A model generated the notes under the pieces. That model was not told the origin of the DNA. It did not search any database and worked only from the letters and a program-made list of their open reading frames with translations. Made by a program: the position numbers and the translations under genes. DNA of 41,336 nt, taken from NCBI GenBank assembly GCA_919902505.1, contig CAKKRE010000042.1, positions 1-41,336 on the forward strand. The letters run 5' to 3'. Each line of letters begins with the position of its first letter. Positions within the stretch are counted from its first letter, which is position 1. Below are positions 17,702-26,935 of the stretch, one piece after another. This stretch comes from Nitrospiraceae bacterium. GTDB lineage: Bacteria > Nitrospirota > Nitrospiria > Nitrospirales > Nitrospiraceae.

Positions 17702-17905
17702 GGGTCTTCCTGTACTGATGACTGTTCTGGGGCACAATCGGTGTCCCGCAACGGAGATCCGTCGTCACTATTACGCTATGGAATTTCGGAAAACAAGCGA
17801 TGGGAGTGGACGTTGAACGCTTGGAAAACTCGGTCCTGCATGATAGGTTAGGCCACGCCGCTTCGAATGGACGAGAGCGCCAACTTTTAGCAGGATTTCA
17901 CCCCC

Positions 17906-20791
17906 ATGCCACAACCGAATTTTCTTGAGCCGAACGATACCTTTGTGCCCCGCCATATCGGCCCGACGGATTCCGACATCCAGGAGATGCTGGCCACATT
18001 GAGCCTGCCGTCGCTGGAGGCCCTCGTCGAGGCGACCGTCCCGTCCGATATTCGCTTGCAGACCTCCTTGGCGGTGCCGTCCCCGCGGGGCGAGCAGCAG
18101 GTGCTGGCGGAATTGCGCGATTTGGCCGGACAGAACCAGGTGTGGCGGTCTCTGATCGGCATGGGCTACTACGATTGCATCACGCCGTTGGTGATCCAGC
18201 GGAACATTCTGGAGGCTCCCGGATGGTATACGCAGTACACCCCATATCAAGCCGAGATTGCGCAGGGGCGTCTCGAAGCCCTGGTCAATTTTCAGACCAT
18301 GGTCGCCGATCTGACCGGCTTGCCGCTCGCCAATGCGTCGCTCCTCGACGAGGCGACTGCCGCGGCCGAGGCGATGACGATGTGTGCGGCCATGTCTCGA
18401 GCGGCCGGGCATGAGCGCAAGAAGTTCTTCGTCTCTGAAAATTGCCACCCGCAAACGATTGCGGTGGTGCAGACCCGTGCGGAACCGCTGGGCATCGTCC
18501 TGCAGATCGGTGCGATTCAGTCGTTGGATCTTTCCCGGGACGAGTTCTTCGGGCTGTTGCTCCAATACCCCTCGACGGACGGGTACGTCGGTGACTACAG
18601 CGAGTTCATCACGCGCGCGCATGCCTCCGGGGCTTACGTCGTGGTGGCGACCGACTTGCTGGCGCTCACGTTGCTGCGCTCACCGGGAGAATTCGGTGCG
18701 GACGTGGCGGTCGGATCCAGCCAACGGTTCGGTGTCCCGCTTGGATTCGGTGGACCGCATGCGGCGTTTCTTGCCACCAAGGAGGAGTTTCGCCGACAGA
18801 TGCCGGGCCGGATCATCGGCGTGTCGAAAGATGTGACGGGCCGCGTGGCCTATCGCTTGTCGCTGCAGACCCGGGAACAACATATCCGGCGCGAGAAGGC
18901 CACCAGCAATATCTGCACGGCGCAAGTGCTGTTGGCGGTCATGGCGGGGATGTTTGCCGTCTACCACGGCCCGGCGGGATTGCGGCGAATTGCGGCACGC
19001 ATCCATGGCTTGACGATGATGCTGGCAGAGGGACTGCGTCGGCATGGCTGCGCCGTCGGCCTGGAGCCGGTGTTCGACACGTTGCGTGTGCCACTGTCGC
19101 TGGCACAATCGGACACCATTCTGAACCGGGCGCGACAGCAAAAGATCAATCTCCGTCAGTATGACGATCATAGCCTGGGGCTTTCGTTGGATGAATGGAG
19201 TACGGTTGAGGAAGTCCAGCAGGTGCTGGCGCTCTTCGTCGGTCATGAGATCCCCGCCGAAGAATTCCAGGCCATTCTCGCCTCGGTCGATGTGCGTTAT
19301 CCCGCACCGCTCGCGCGCACGAGCCCCTATCTCACGCATCCGGTGTTTCACCGGTACCATGCCGAACATGAACTCTTACGCTACATCCACCGGCTTCAGT
19401 CCCGCGACTTGTCGCTCGTGCATTCCATGATTCCCCTGGGCTCCTGCACGATGAAGCTGAACGCGACGGCGGAAATGTTGCCGGTGACCTGGCCGGAGTT
19501 CGGGCGCCTCCATCCGTTTGCTCCTTCCGAGCAGGCGCAGGGATACCAGGCGCTGTTCCAACAGCTCGAAGCCTGGCTGGCTGAACTGACCGGGTTTGCC
19601 GCCATGTCGCTGCAACCCAATGCCGGTTCGCAGGGGGAGTATGCAGGGCTGATGGTGATCCGTGCGCATCATCGGCATCGCGGCGAGACTCAGCGCGATG
19701 TCTGCTTGATTCCAGTGTCGGCGCACGGGACGAATCCGGCGAGCGCGTCGATGTGCGGAATGACAGTCGTTCCGGTGGCCTGTGATGAGCATGGCAATGT
19801 GGATCTGAACGATCTGGAGGCCAAAGCCACTCAGCATCGCAATCGCCTCGCGGCGTTGATGATCACCTATCCCTCGACCCACGGTGTGTTTGAGGAAGGG
19901 ATTCGCCGCATGTGCCAGCTCGTGCATACGCATGGCGGGCAGGTCTATATGGACGGGGCCAACATGAACGCTCAGGTCGGGCTCTGTCGGCCGGCTGACC
20001 TGGGGGCGGACGTTTGTCACCTGAATCTTCACAAGACGTTCTGCATCCCTCACGGCGGTGGCGGGCCCGGGATGGGACCGATCGGTGTGGCCCGTCATTT
20101 GGTGCCGTTCCTGCCCGGACACCCGGTCACCAAACTGGGTGGACCGGAGTCGATCGGCCCGCTTGCCGCCGCGCCATACGGGAGCCCGAGCATCCTCACG
20201 ATTTCCTGGGTCTATATCGCTCTGATGGGACGAGAGGGCCTGACCAAAGCCACGCAGGTGGCCATTCTGAACGCCAACTATATGGCCAAACGATTAGAGA
20301 AATATTACCCCGTGTTATATAGCGGCACCCGCGGTTTCGTCGCACATGAGTTCATTTTGGATCTGCGCCCGCTCAAGGAGAGCAGCGGTGTGGAAGCGAT
20401 GGACGTGGCCAAGCGTCTCATGGATTACGGGTTCCACGCTCCCACGGTCTCGTTTCCCGTGGCCGGCACCTTGATGATCGAGCCGACGGAGAGCGAAGTG
20501 AAGGCGGAGTTGGATCGGTTGTGCGAGGCCTTGATTGCGATTCGGGGCGAGATTCAATCGATTGCCGAAGGCCGGCAACCGCGTGTCGGTAATGTTCTCA
20601 AGAATGCTCCTCACACGGCATTGGCTGTGACTGCGGCTGAGTGGACGAAGCCCTACTCCCGTGAGCAGGCGGCGTTTCCTGCTCCATGGGTACGTGACAA
20701 CAAATTTTGGCCGAGCGTGGGTCGTATCGATGAAGCCTATGGCGACCGCCACCTCTTTTGCACCTGTCCTCCGATGGATCCTGCTTCCTAA
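17906..20791 (+). CDS. gcvP: glycine dehydrogenase (aminomethyl-transferring), P protein
   Basis: GcvP decarboxylates glycine with pyridoxal phosphate and passes the aminomethyl group to the H protein lipoate. The 961-residue product is the full-length single-chain (alpha plus beta fused) type. The N-terminal half starts with [19 protein letters not shown]; the C-terminal half carries [13 protein letters not shown] and the PLP lysine at about residue 710 in [18 protein letters not shown]. It is on the opposite strand from the flavoprotein gene, with 204 bases between the two. No glycine-riboswitch-like pattern was evident upstream. GcvT is encoded 5 kb away on the other strand; GcvH and Lpd are not in the window. 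Confidence 0.97.
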   Translation: MPQPNFLEPNDTFVPRHIGPTDSDIQEMLATLSLPSLEALVEATVPSDIRLQTSLAVPSPRGEQQVLAELRDLAGQNQVWRSLIGMGYYDCITPLVIQRNILEAPGWYTQYTPYQAEIAQGRLEALVNFQTMVADLTGLPLANASLLDEATAAAEAMTMCAAMSRAAGHERKKFFVSENCHPQTIAVVQTRAEPLGIVLQIGAIQSLDLSRDEFFGLLLQYPSTDGYVGDYSEFITRAHASGAYVVVATDLLALTLLRSPGEFGADVAVGSSQRFGVPLGFGGPHAAFLATKEEFRRQMPGRIIGVSKDVTGRVAYRLSLQTREQHIRREKATSNICTAQVLLAVMAGMFAVYHGPAGLRRIAARIHGLTMMLAEGLRRHGCAVGLEPVFDTLRVPLSLAQSDTILNRARQQKINLRQYDDHSLGLSLDEWSTVEEVQQVLALFVGHEIPAEEFQAILASVDVRYPAPLARTSPYLTHPVFHRYHAEHELLRYIHRLQSRDLSLVHSMIPLGSCTMKLNATAEMLPVTWPEFGRLHPFAPSEQAQGYQALFQQLEAWLAELTGFAAMSLQPNAGSQGEYAGLMVIRAHHRHRGETQRDVCLIPVSAHGTNPASASMCGMTVVPVACDEHGNVDLNDLEAKATQHRNRLAALMITYPSTHGVFEEGIRRMCQLVHTHGGQVYMDGANMNAQVGLCRPADLGADVCHLNLHKTFCIPHGGGGPGMGPIGVARHLVPFLPGHPVTKLGGPESIGPLAAAPYGSPSILTISWVYIALMGREGLTKATQVAILNANYMAKRLEKYYPVLYSGTRGFVAHEFILDLRPLKESSGVEAMDVAKRLMDYGFHAPTVSFPVAGTLMIEPTESEVKAELDRLCEALIAIRGEIQSIAEGRQPRVGNVLKNAPHTALAVTAAEWTKPYSREQAAFPAPWVRDNKFWPSVGRIDEAYGDRHLFCTCPPMDPAS

Positions 20792-20798
20792 TCGGTTT

Positions 20799-21437
20799 GT
20801 GGGCGGTGGCTCCTCGACTGGAACGGCGACAGCTCGCCTGTCCCAGGGGCATGCCGTACTGTCGCTCATCGCAGGTTGTCTTCTGCTGCCCCTGTTCTTG
20901 TCGTCACCGGCTTGGGCTGATTTAGAATCGGGCGCGACTGCGGAGACGCAACAGAGCAGTCCTATGCTCGATGTCGAGCCCGGCGTGACGTACCGCGCCG
21001 GCGCCAGGATCAGAATTCCCGGAACCGATTGGTCGTTCCTGGTGCCGACCGGTTGGCAAAGTACTCGCCCCGAAGATTCGGAAATGCCCTTTCTGATGGC
21101 GGAGGAAGGGAAGGGCCTGGGGATGATCTTCCCCCTCACCGATGTGACCCGTGAGACGGTCCGTGATCACCTCAGTCAACCCCTGTCGCTGTTACACGGG
21201 TTGTCGTTTATTCCTGCCGGTGCTGAAGCTGACACCGATCTCTCGATCGCCCGCTCGTATCAGGGTGAAGACCTGGCCGGTCGTGCCTTGGCAGTCCTCG
21301 GGCCCGGCAATACGTCGGTTATATATTTCCTCATGGGACCTCCCGATGAGGCGTCCGGGTATCAGTCCGTTCTGGAAGGACTTGGGCAATCTACCCGATT
21401 TGCCGCGTCGGTATCCGGGCGTGGCGCCGGCTTGTAA
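20799..21437 (+). CDS. secreted protein of unknown function
   Basis: No family recognised. In this reading (212 residues) a short basic N-region is followed by a strong hydrophobic stretch AVLSLIAGCLLLPLFLSS and a cleavage site after PAWA, which is a classical signal peptide. The mature part contains IPGTDWSFLVPTGW, a pattern seen in proteins that carry a small soluble alpha-beta domain, and DVTRETVRDHL. GTG 20799 is preferred because it puts the signal peptide close to the N-terminus and lies just after the gcvP stop; in-frame ATGs at 20730 and further upstream inside gcvP would give an overlong N-region. No good ribosome site is seen for any of them, so the start is uncertain. Confidence 0.65.
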   Translation: MGGGSSTGTATARLSQGHAVLSLIAGCLLLPLFLSSPAWADLESGATAETQQSSPMLDVEPGVTYRAGARIRIPGTDWSFLVPTGWQSTRPEDSEMPFLMAEEGKGLGMIFPLTDVTRETVRDHLSQPLSLLHGLSFIPAGAEADTDLSIARSYQGEDLAGRALAVLGPGNTSVIYFLMGPPDEASGYQSVLEGLGQSTRFAASVSGRGAGL

Positions 21438-21469
21438 TAGGGGTCGCTTTCCTATCAAATCGTCTAGGC

Positions 21470-22456
21470 ATGCAGAGATCATCTCCTACGAAAGTGATTC
21501 TCGATACCGATCCCGGAGTCGATGACGCGTTGGCGATTCTGCTGGCGCTCGCCTCGCCGGAATTGGACGTCGTCGGGGTAACCACGGTATGCGGGAATGT
21601 GCCTGTGGGACAGGCAACGAAGAATTTGTTCCGCCTGTTGAATCTTGTGAAGCCACCGCCCGGGCTGCTGGTCGGACAGGGGGCGGCCAGACCCCTGGAG
21701 GAAGACCTCGTGACGGCGGCCCAGGTTCATGGCAGTGATGGACTGGGCGAGCTTGACTCTGTTCTAACTGCGGAGGGGACGCCGCGATACCCTCAGGTCC
21801 GGTTGCCTTCTGTGCTCTCAACTGCCCAGGATGTGTGGAATGAATGTGTCCGCCGGTATCCCGATGATGTCACGTTGATCACGTTAGGACCACTGACGAA
21901 TGTGGCCGTGGCATTGAAGGTGAATCCCCTGACGGTTCATAAGTTCCGCTCGGTGATCGTGATGGGGGGCGCGGTCGGCGTGCCCGGCAATGTTGCGCCC
22001 GCAGCCGAATTCAATATGTATGTAGATCCGCACGCGGCCCATCGAGTCTTTCAGGCCTCGCTCCCGCTCATGCTCGTTCCGCTCGATGTGACGACCCGCG
22101 TCGGAGTGACAAGGGAAAGTTTGATGACTTGGGCCGCAGCGTCGCGGGACCCGCTCGGCCGGATCGCGACTGATATGACGCGGAAGGCGTTCGAGTTCGC
22201 TGAAAAGGTTGAAGGGCATGGGCTCTTCTATTTTCACGATCCGGTGGCCGTTCTGGCCGCCGTCGATTCCTCGTTGTTGAAGGTGGAGCCATTGCATGTG
22301 GCAGTTGAAATGGCCGGGCGAGTGTCTCGCGGGATCACCATCGCCGATCGTCGCCTGCGCACGCCGGAGGAGAAGGCACGTCCGAACATGCGTGTCGCCG
22401 TTGATGTCGATGTCGACCGGACCCTGAGTCTCTTACGCAACCGGCTGTGCCCATGA
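21470..22456 (+). CDS. inosine-uridine preferring nucleoside hydrolase family protein
   Basis: This enzyme splits the N-glycosidic bond of ribonucleosides to base plus ribose. The 328-residue protein begins with the calcium-binding signature DTDPGVDDALAI (about residues 11-22), has the conserved EFNMYVDPHAA (about 180-190) and an expected C-terminal HDPVAVLAA with the catalytic His region. Length is normal for the family. Its stop codon overlaps the ATG of the ribokinase gene (ATGA), so both proteins are made together and the ribose released can be phosphorylated at once. Substrate preference cannot be read from the sequence. Confidence 0.92.
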   Translation: MQRSSPTKVILDTDPGVDDALAILLALASPELDVVGVTTVCGNVPVGQATKNLFRLLNLVKPPPGLLVGQGAARPLEEDLVTAAQVHGSDGLGELDSVLTAEGTPRYPQVRLPSVLSTAQDVWNECVRRYPDDVTLITLGPLTNVAVALKVNPLTVHKFRSVIVMGGAVGVPGNVAPAAEFNMYVDPHAAHRVFQASLPLMLVPLDVTTRVGVTRESLMTWAAASRDPLGRIATDMTRKAFEFAEKVEGHGLFYFHDPVAVLAAVDSSLLKVEPLHVAVEMAGRVSRGITIADRRLRTPEEKARPNMRVAVDVDVDRTLSLLRNRLCP

Positions 22457-23370
22457 TCCTAGTGGTCGGGTCCAGCAATATCGATTTGGTGGCGTCGGTC
22501 GATCGCCTGCCGAGTCGAGGAGAAACCGTCCTCGGGTACCGTTTTGCCCAGTCATTCGGCGGCAAGGGCGCAAATCAGGCCGTCGCGGCAGCCCGCGCCG
22601 GAGCGGAGGTCACATTTCTCAGCAAGCTGGGGGCGGATGCCAATGGACGGTTGATCGAACAGCACTTGGCCGCGCAGGGGCTGTCGCGCCCGATCCTTCT
22701 TCGCGATGCCGAACTCCCTACCGGAGTCGCGATGATTCTCGTCGACCACTCCGGAGAGAATCAGATCGCGGTCGTGCCGGGGAGTAACGGGCGTCTGACG
22801 CCAGCAGATCTGCGGCAGCATCGTGAGTTGATAAGCGGAGCGCGGGTGCTGCTGGTTCAGATGGAAATTCCGGGGGAGACTGTCTTGGAAGCGTTGAGGC
22901 TTGGCCGCGAATGTGGTCTCACCACGATTCTTAATCCGGCTCCGGCTGCTCCTTTGCCGTCGGACCTCTTGCGATTGGTCGATATCCTCACTCCCAACGA
23001 AAGCGAAGCGCATGCGTTGACCGGTTCGGCGAATCCGGCAGAGGCGGCACGAATTCTCACTGATCGTGGAGTCGGCACCGTGGTCGTGACCTGTGGCGCA
23101 GAAGGGGCGCTGATGATCGCTGCTAACGATGTGACCCATATCCCCGGCTTTCTTGTCGAGACGATTGATTCGACGGGCGCCGGAGATGCGTTTAACGGGG
23201 CATTGGCCTGTGCTGTGGCTGAAGGGGTGCCGATCAGGAGCGCGATAGAGCGGGCCAATGCGGCCGGTGCGTTGGCCACCACCGGCCGTGGGGCACAGGA
23301 GTCGATGCCGACCAAAGATGACATCGAGCGGTTATGTCGATCCGGGGCACGGAGAATGGGCCGGGCCTAA
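22453..23370 (+). CDS. rbsK: ribokinase (PfkB family)
   Basis: Ribokinase phosphorylates ribose at O5. The 305-residue product has the first PfkB signature region FGGKGANQAVAAARAGAEVT (about residues 36-55) and the second, DSTGAGDAFNGALA (about 238-251), with the catalytic Asp in GAGDAF. NPAPA and TPNESEA motifs are also typical of ribokinases rather than fructokinases. ATG 22453 overlaps the nucleoside-hydrolase stop as ATGA; an in-frame GTG two codons earlier is possible. Context argues for nucleoside-derived ribose as the substrate, since no ribose transporter is nearby. Confidence 0.92.
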   Translation: MILVVGSSNIDLVASVDRLPSRGETVLGYRFAQSFGGKGANQAVAAARAGAEVTFLSKLGADANGRLIEQHLAAQGLSRPILLRDAELPTGVAMILVDHSGENQIAVVPGSNGRLTPADLRQHRELISGARVLLVQMEIPGETVLEALRLGRECGLTTILNPAPAAPLPSDLLRLVDILTPNESEAHALTGSANPAEAARILTDRGVGTVVVTCGAEGALMIAANDVTHIPGFLVETIDSTGAGDAFNGALACAVAEGVPIRSAIERANAAGALATTGRGAQESMPTKDDIERLCRSGARRMGRA

Positions 23371-23421
23371 CGCTCGCAAGTCTGAAGGCCTGATTTCAGG
23401 AGAGTGGGAGAAGCGGCCTGA

Positions 23422-24063
23422 TCAATTTCCCTTGGCTGCTTGTGCTCGTAGTTGCGACAGCACTTGCCGGGCTTCGGGAATGAAGTCCGCGCGCTGAAGG
23501 CTTTGCGCGAGATCCAACGCCGTTGTCGCGATAGCGACCGCTTCTTCATGTCGCCCATTGGCGCAATAGCTCTTTGCCAGGCTCAATCGGGCATTGACGG
23601 CAGCCGGTTCCCTGGCAATGACCTGACGCAGCAGCATCTCCCCCTTTTCTTTATCCCCACCCATGAATGCCGGAATGCGCACCAGAACGGTCCCCTTGGC
23701 TGAGAGGGCATCCAAATGGTCCGGAGCCAGTTCGAGGGTGCGGTTCAACTCCTTCATCATGCGTCGGAAGCCGAAGAGCGAGGTCAGGCTTTCCCCGTCG
23801 ATCCGCAGTTGCTCACCGAGGTTACAAAACAGCGAGAAGTGGGCATCGGGCGATGAGTCGTCCTTTTCAACCGCCTGTTCTCCGAACGTCTGTCCCTGTG
23901 CGAAATGTTGAACGCGCTCCGCACGAGTCTGAGCGTGACGGCCCAGCGCACATTCGTGCAGCGCATCGGCCGTGAGTTGTTGAACCGAGGTGCCTGCGGA
24001 AGTCGGTTCGGCAACAAAGAGAAGAGCGATCGCAAGGCTCATCGTGATGGGAAAACATTTCAT
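23422..24063 (-). CDS. secreted TPR-repeat protein
   Basis: The 213-residue product has a signal peptide (hydrophobic ITMSLAIALLFVAEP, likely cut after TSA near residue 23). The mature part contains TPR-like helices, clearest in LNRTLELAPDHLDALSAKG, LRQVIAREPAAVNARLSLAK and HEEAVAIATTALDLAQ. Tetratricopeptide repeats mediate protein contacts; the partner is unknown. An open reading extends to 24510 but runs through the glycosylase gene, so ATG 24063, directly before the signal peptide, is chosen. It converges with rbsK, 51 bases apart. Confidence 0.8.
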   Translation of the reverse strand: MKCFPITMSLAIALLFVAEPTSAGTSVQQLTADALHECALGRHAQTRAERVQHFAQGQTFGEQAVEKDDSSPDAHFSLFCNLGEQLRIDGESLTSLFGFRRMMKELNRTLELAPDHLDALSAKGTVLVRIPAFMGGDKEKGEMLLRQVIAREPAAVNARLSLAKSYCANGRHEEAVAIATTALDLAQSLQRADFIPEARQVLSQLRAQAAKGN

Positions 24064-24161
24064 GGAGTGTCCGTTTCGGTGTGCCTGAAGGAAATCAGCC
24101 GCAGATTTTACAGCAGGTCCCCGACGGAATTCCAGCGGAGCGCATGGCGTGAATAGGATAG

Positions 24162-24707
24162 TCAGGGAGGACTCTCGAGGCCGCTCTTGGCCCACGGTGT
24201 CAGCGTACGAAAAGCCTCCAGCATGGAATGGTAGGGATAGGATGCGTTTCGCCCACTCGGGTTCGGGAGTAACACGATATTGGAGTCGTACAGTGTCGCT
24301 GGTTGCAGACCTGGTGTTCGTCCTGTCCGTTTTGGTTCGAGTGGAAAGAGGATGGGGTAGAGCGTCATGCCGAGCAGGGCGACAACACGCGTACGATACC
24401 GGAGAAGTTTCTGCATGAGCACAAGTCGGCCGGCCGCATAATCCTGCGGCGTGAGACTCTCCATGCTCGCGGTCGATCGGCTGACCAGATTGGTGAGTCC
24501 CAATCCCCATTCCGGTAGTCGCCCGTCATCTCGGTAGCTGAGTGGTTCCGGCACAAGGTTCGCGTCGTAAATCAGTTTCCAGAAACGATTCGAAGTTCCC
24601 GCATAGTGATGACCCAGCGCGGCTGAGCGTAGCCCGGGATTGATGCCCACAAATACGATGCTGAGTTCCGGGCGGAGATGATCTGGCAGCGGAGGGTGTT
24701 TTGGCAT
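24162..24707 (-). CDS. mug: mismatch-specific uracil/thymine DNA glycosylase (Mug/TDG family)
   Basis: This base-excision repair enzyme removes uracil, thymine or etheno bases opposite guanine. The 181-residue protein has the catalytic-loop motif GINPGLRSA (about 21-29), the AGTSNRFWKL pocket (about 36-45) and the intercalation-loop motif LPNPSGRNA (about 146-154). In this family the catalytic Asn is the one in GINPG. Length is typical of bacterial Mug. It lies 98 bases upstream of the TPR gene on the same strand. Confidence 0.88.
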   Translation of the reverse strand: MPKHPPLPDHLRPELSIVFVGINPGLRSAALGHHYAGTSNRFWKLIYDANLVPEPLSYRDDGRLPEWGLGLTNLVSRSTASMESLTPQDYAAGRLVLMQKLLRYRTRVVALLGMTLYPILFPLEPKRTGRTPGLQPATLYDSNIVLLPNPSGRNASYPYHSMLEAFRTLTPWAKSGLESPP

Positions 24708-24874
24708 TATGGTCGTGAGAGCGTACCTTGTCGCGCCTGCTGAATCGACTGATGAGGCGGTTTAGTATCGTCCAGGCTATTCTGCCACAGAATCGAGCGG
24801 TGCTTTTTGTAGCATTACGAAGTGCGATGAATGACATGTCCGGAAAAACAACAGTTTAGACCTGTGGGTGTATG

Positions 24875-24890
24875 AGGCAAGGACTTTGCT
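24875..24890 (+). promoter_or_regulatory. candidate sigma54 (-24/-12) promoter
   Basis: AGGCAAG, four bases, then TTGCT matches the sigma54 pattern TGGCACG-N4-TTGCW with two mismatches and correct GG-N10-GC spacing (GG 24876-24877, GC 24888-24889). It lies about 57 bases before the ATG of the small repeat-protein gene. No clear sigma70 boxes were found in the 239-base upstream gap. An activator site was not identified. Confidence 0.35.
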
Positions 24891-24946
24891 TTATCGAACA
24901 TCCGTCGGTCGTTGGTAATTTCAAACCTAACAGGAGGTGAGTCAGA

Positions 24947-25171
24947 ATGAAGAAGATGATGTTGACGGTGATGGCGGCTGCATTGTTGGTGGCGTTCAGC
25001 GCTCCTTCGTTCGCCGGTGACGACAAGAAGAAGGACGAGAAGAAGGGCGGACATTTCTCTCAGACCCTCTTCGGTGAAGAGAAGAAGAAGGACGAGAAGA
25101 AGGGTGGCAAGCTCACCCAGATGGTGTACGGCGAAGAGAAGAAGAAGGACGAGAAAAAGGGCGGCAAGTAA
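24947..25171 (+). CDS. small secreted lysine-rich triple-repeat protein
   Basis: No family recognised. The 74-residue product has a textbook signal peptide (MKKMM, then AAALLVAF, cleavage after SFA at residue 23) and a mature chain of about 51 residues made almost entirely of three copies of KKKDEKKGG (residues 27-35, 46-54 and 65-73), exactly 19 residues apart, joined by linkers of the form Q-x-hydrophobic-aromatic-G-E-E. The chain is extremely charged and likely disordered. A near-perfect AGGAGGTGA ribosome site lies upstream, so strong expression is likely. The DNA of the repeats is also conserved, which suggests recent internal duplication. It could bind metal phosphates, nucleic acids or cell-surface polymers, but nothing proves a role. 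Confidence 0.8.
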   Translation: MKKMMLTVMAAALLVAFSAPSFAGDDKKKDEKKGGHFSQTLFGEEKKKDEKKGGKLTQMVYGEEKKKDEKKGGK

Positions 25172-25206
25172 TTATTGGAAGTCTCTTGGCGAGGCTAGCT
25201 GGCTTG

Positions 25207-25239
25207 AGAGGTCTCCCATCCTCGTGGCGGGAGGCCTCT
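25207..25239. terminator. hairpin between convergent genes
   Basis: An 11-bp stem (25207-25217 with 25229-25239, one G-T pair) closes an 11-base loop in the gap between the small repeat gene (ends 25171) and the convergent Nudix gene (ends 25248). A T-rich stretch follows 13 bases later on the plus strand. It may end transcription from both sides. Confidence 0.5.
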
Positions 25240-25247
25240 TGAGTCGC

Positions 25248-25766
25248 TCACTTCTTTTGTTCCTGCCGAATATAGACCGCCTGCAACCCCACAATTGTTT
25301 TCCCGTCTCGGATGGTTCCGTCCTGAATCTTTGAGATCGCATCGCGCAAAGGCATTTCCACCACTTCCAGGACTTCATCCTGATCCAGATTTTGCGTGCC
25401 GATCGTCAGGCTGGTCGCGAGATAGATGTGGATGACTTCATCGGTAAAGCCCGGTGCCGTAAAGATGCTGGAGAGTAACTCGAAGCGCCCGGCCTTGTAG
25501 CCGATCTCCTCTTCAAGTTCGCGGGCCGCACAGTCTAGCGGGTCTTCTTTCGGATGGAGTTTCCCGGCGGGTATTTCGTAAATAAAACCGTTCGCCGCAT
25601 GCCGGAACTGACGAATCAGTACGACCGTCCCATCTTCCTTTAATGGAACTACGGCGGAGGCGCCGGGATGGCGGATGACTTCCAGATCAATCGTGTGGCC
25701 GTTCGGCAGGCGCACCGTATCGACGTTGAGCGTGACCACCGTGCCCTTGTAGATCGGTTTCACCAT
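25248..25766 (-). CDS. Nudix hydrolase, ADP-ribose pyrophosphatase type
   Basis: Nudix enzymes cleave nucleoside diphosphates linked to another moiety. The 172-residue protein contains a complete Nudix box, G-x5-E-x7-REL-x-EEIGY, at about residues 68-90 (GKLHPKE and then RELEEEIGY), with the preceding IPAGK typical of the ADP-sugar pyrophosphatase (NudF-like) subgroup, and a downstream FTAPGFTDEV. ADP-ribose is the likely substrate but is not certain. It begins three bases after the gcvT stop, so it is co-transcribed with gcvT. Confidence 0.92.
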   Translation of the reverse strand: MVKPIYKGTVVTLNVDTVRLPNGHTIDLEVIRHPGASAVVPLKEDGTVVLIRQFRHAANGFIYEIPAGKLHPKEDPLDCAARELEEEIGYKAGRFELLSSIFTAPGFTDEVIHIYLATSLTIGTQNLDQDEVLEVVEMPLRDAISKIQDGTIRDGKTIVGLQAVYIRQEQKK

Positions 25767-25769
25767 GAC

Positions 25770-26879
25770 TTACGGCGTGCCCGCGGGTTTCTTGTAAAAC
25801 GGTGGTTTCACGACGACGGCGGGGCAAGCCTTGCCTCGAATATCGATCAGAATGGACGATCCTGGTTGGGCTGCAGCGGGCGCGACATACCCCATACCGA
25901 TACCTTTTTGCAGCAAGGGCGACAAGTTTCCGCTGGTGACTTCGCCGATTTCGGCATGAGGTGCCTGCGCGCTCAGAATTTTGAATCCGTGACGCGGCAC
26001 AGCCTTTTCGACGAGCTCGAACGCCACGAGCCGTCGTGCCGCTCCACGTGATTGTTGGGCAAGCAAGTCAGTCCGACCGATGAAGTCTCCCTTATCGAAC
26101 TTCACCACCCATTCCGCTCCGGCCTCGATGGGGGTTGTCTCCTCGTTCATGTCATTGCCATAGAGCAGATAGGCCATTTCGAGCCGGAGCAAATCACGTG
26201 CGCCTAACCCTGCCGGTTTGATGCCCAATGGCTGTCCCGCTTCGAGGAGTTGTTCCCAGACCTTCGGCGCCCCTTCTGCCGGAAGATACAACTCATATCC
26301 CAACTCGCCGGTATACCCGGTCCGTGTCACCAACGTCGCGTGACCACAGAGCGTGGCGTCCAGGCAGTGACGAATTTTCAGCGTCGCGAGGTCTGCAAGG
26401 CCGGCGGCTGCCAGGATGTCACGTGAAGCCGGACCTTGGATCGCGATTTGCGCGAGGGACGCTGACTGGTCCTGGACTTTGCAGCCCTGGGCCTGCTGAA
26501 CCTTCTCGTGCAGCCATGCCACAATCTTTTCCCGGTTCGAGGCGTTCACGCAAACCAAAAACTCATACGGCTTTACGTGGTAGACGAAAATGTCGTCTTT
26601 GATGCCGCCGTTCGGGGCGCAGATCATGGAGTAGTGCGAGTGACGCACAGACAGTGTCGACACATCGTTCGTGGTGACGCGCTGTAAAAATGCCAAGGAG
26701 CCAGGCCCGGTGACGCTGATGCGGCCCATATGGCTCACATCGAACAGGCCTGCGTGACGGCGGACGGTCTGGTATTCGTCTACGACGCCGGAATATTGGA
26801 TGGGCATCTCCCATCCTGCAAAGTCGACAAGCTTGCCCTGGGCTTTGCGGTGAGCGTCGATGAGGGGTGTCTGTTTCAT
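25770..26879 (-). CDS. gcvT: aminomethyltransferase (glycine cleavage T protein)
   Basis: GcvT transfers the one-carbon unit from the aminomethyl-lipoyl H protein to tetrahydrofolate, releasing ammonia. The 369-residue product starts with MKQTPLIDAHRKAQGKLVDF and has the family motifs WEMPIQYSG, FDVSHMGRI, GPGSLAFLQ, RTGYTGELGYEL and, near residue 230, ARDLLRLEM. Length and motifs match true GcvT rather than the YgfZ paralogue. It sits downstream of an FKBP gene (56-base gap) and is followed directly by the Nudix gene. GcvP is encoded separately at 17906-20791. Confidence 0.95.
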   Translation of the reverse strand: MKQTPLIDAHRKAQGKLVDFAGWEMPIQYSGVVDEYQTVRRHAGLFDVSHMGRISVTGPGSLAFLQRVTTNDVSTLSVRHSHYSMICAPNGGIKDDIFVYHVKPYEFLVCVNASNREKIVAWLHEKVQQAQGCKVQDQSASLAQIAIQGPASRDILAAAGLADLATLKIRHCLDATLCGHATLVTRTGYTGELGYELYLPAEGAPKVWEQLLEAGQPLGIKPAGLGARDLLRLEMAYLLYGNDMNEETTPIEAGAEWVVKFDKGDFIGRTDLLAQQSRGAARRLVAFELVEKAVPRHGFKILSAQAPHAEIGEVTSGNLSPLLQKGIGMGYVAPAAAQPGSSILIDIRGKACPAVVVKPPFYKKPAGTP

Positions 26880-26935
26880 CTGGTGCGTCTACAATCCTAA
26901 GGTGGTGAGTGAATGCCTGCGCGTGTGAATTGGTC

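Noticed and set aside
17702-17905. Possible glycine riboswitch before gcvP
   Set aside because: The conserved glycine-aptamer pattern is not visible in the 204-base gap.
24064-24510. N-terminal extension of the secreted TPR protein
   Set aside because: It overlaps the DNA glycosylase gene; the signal peptide begins at 24063.
25024-25168. Short regular DNA repeats that might look like a CRISPR array
   Set aside because: They are the coding repeats of the lysine-rich protein; spacing is a multiple of three and spacers are nearly identical.
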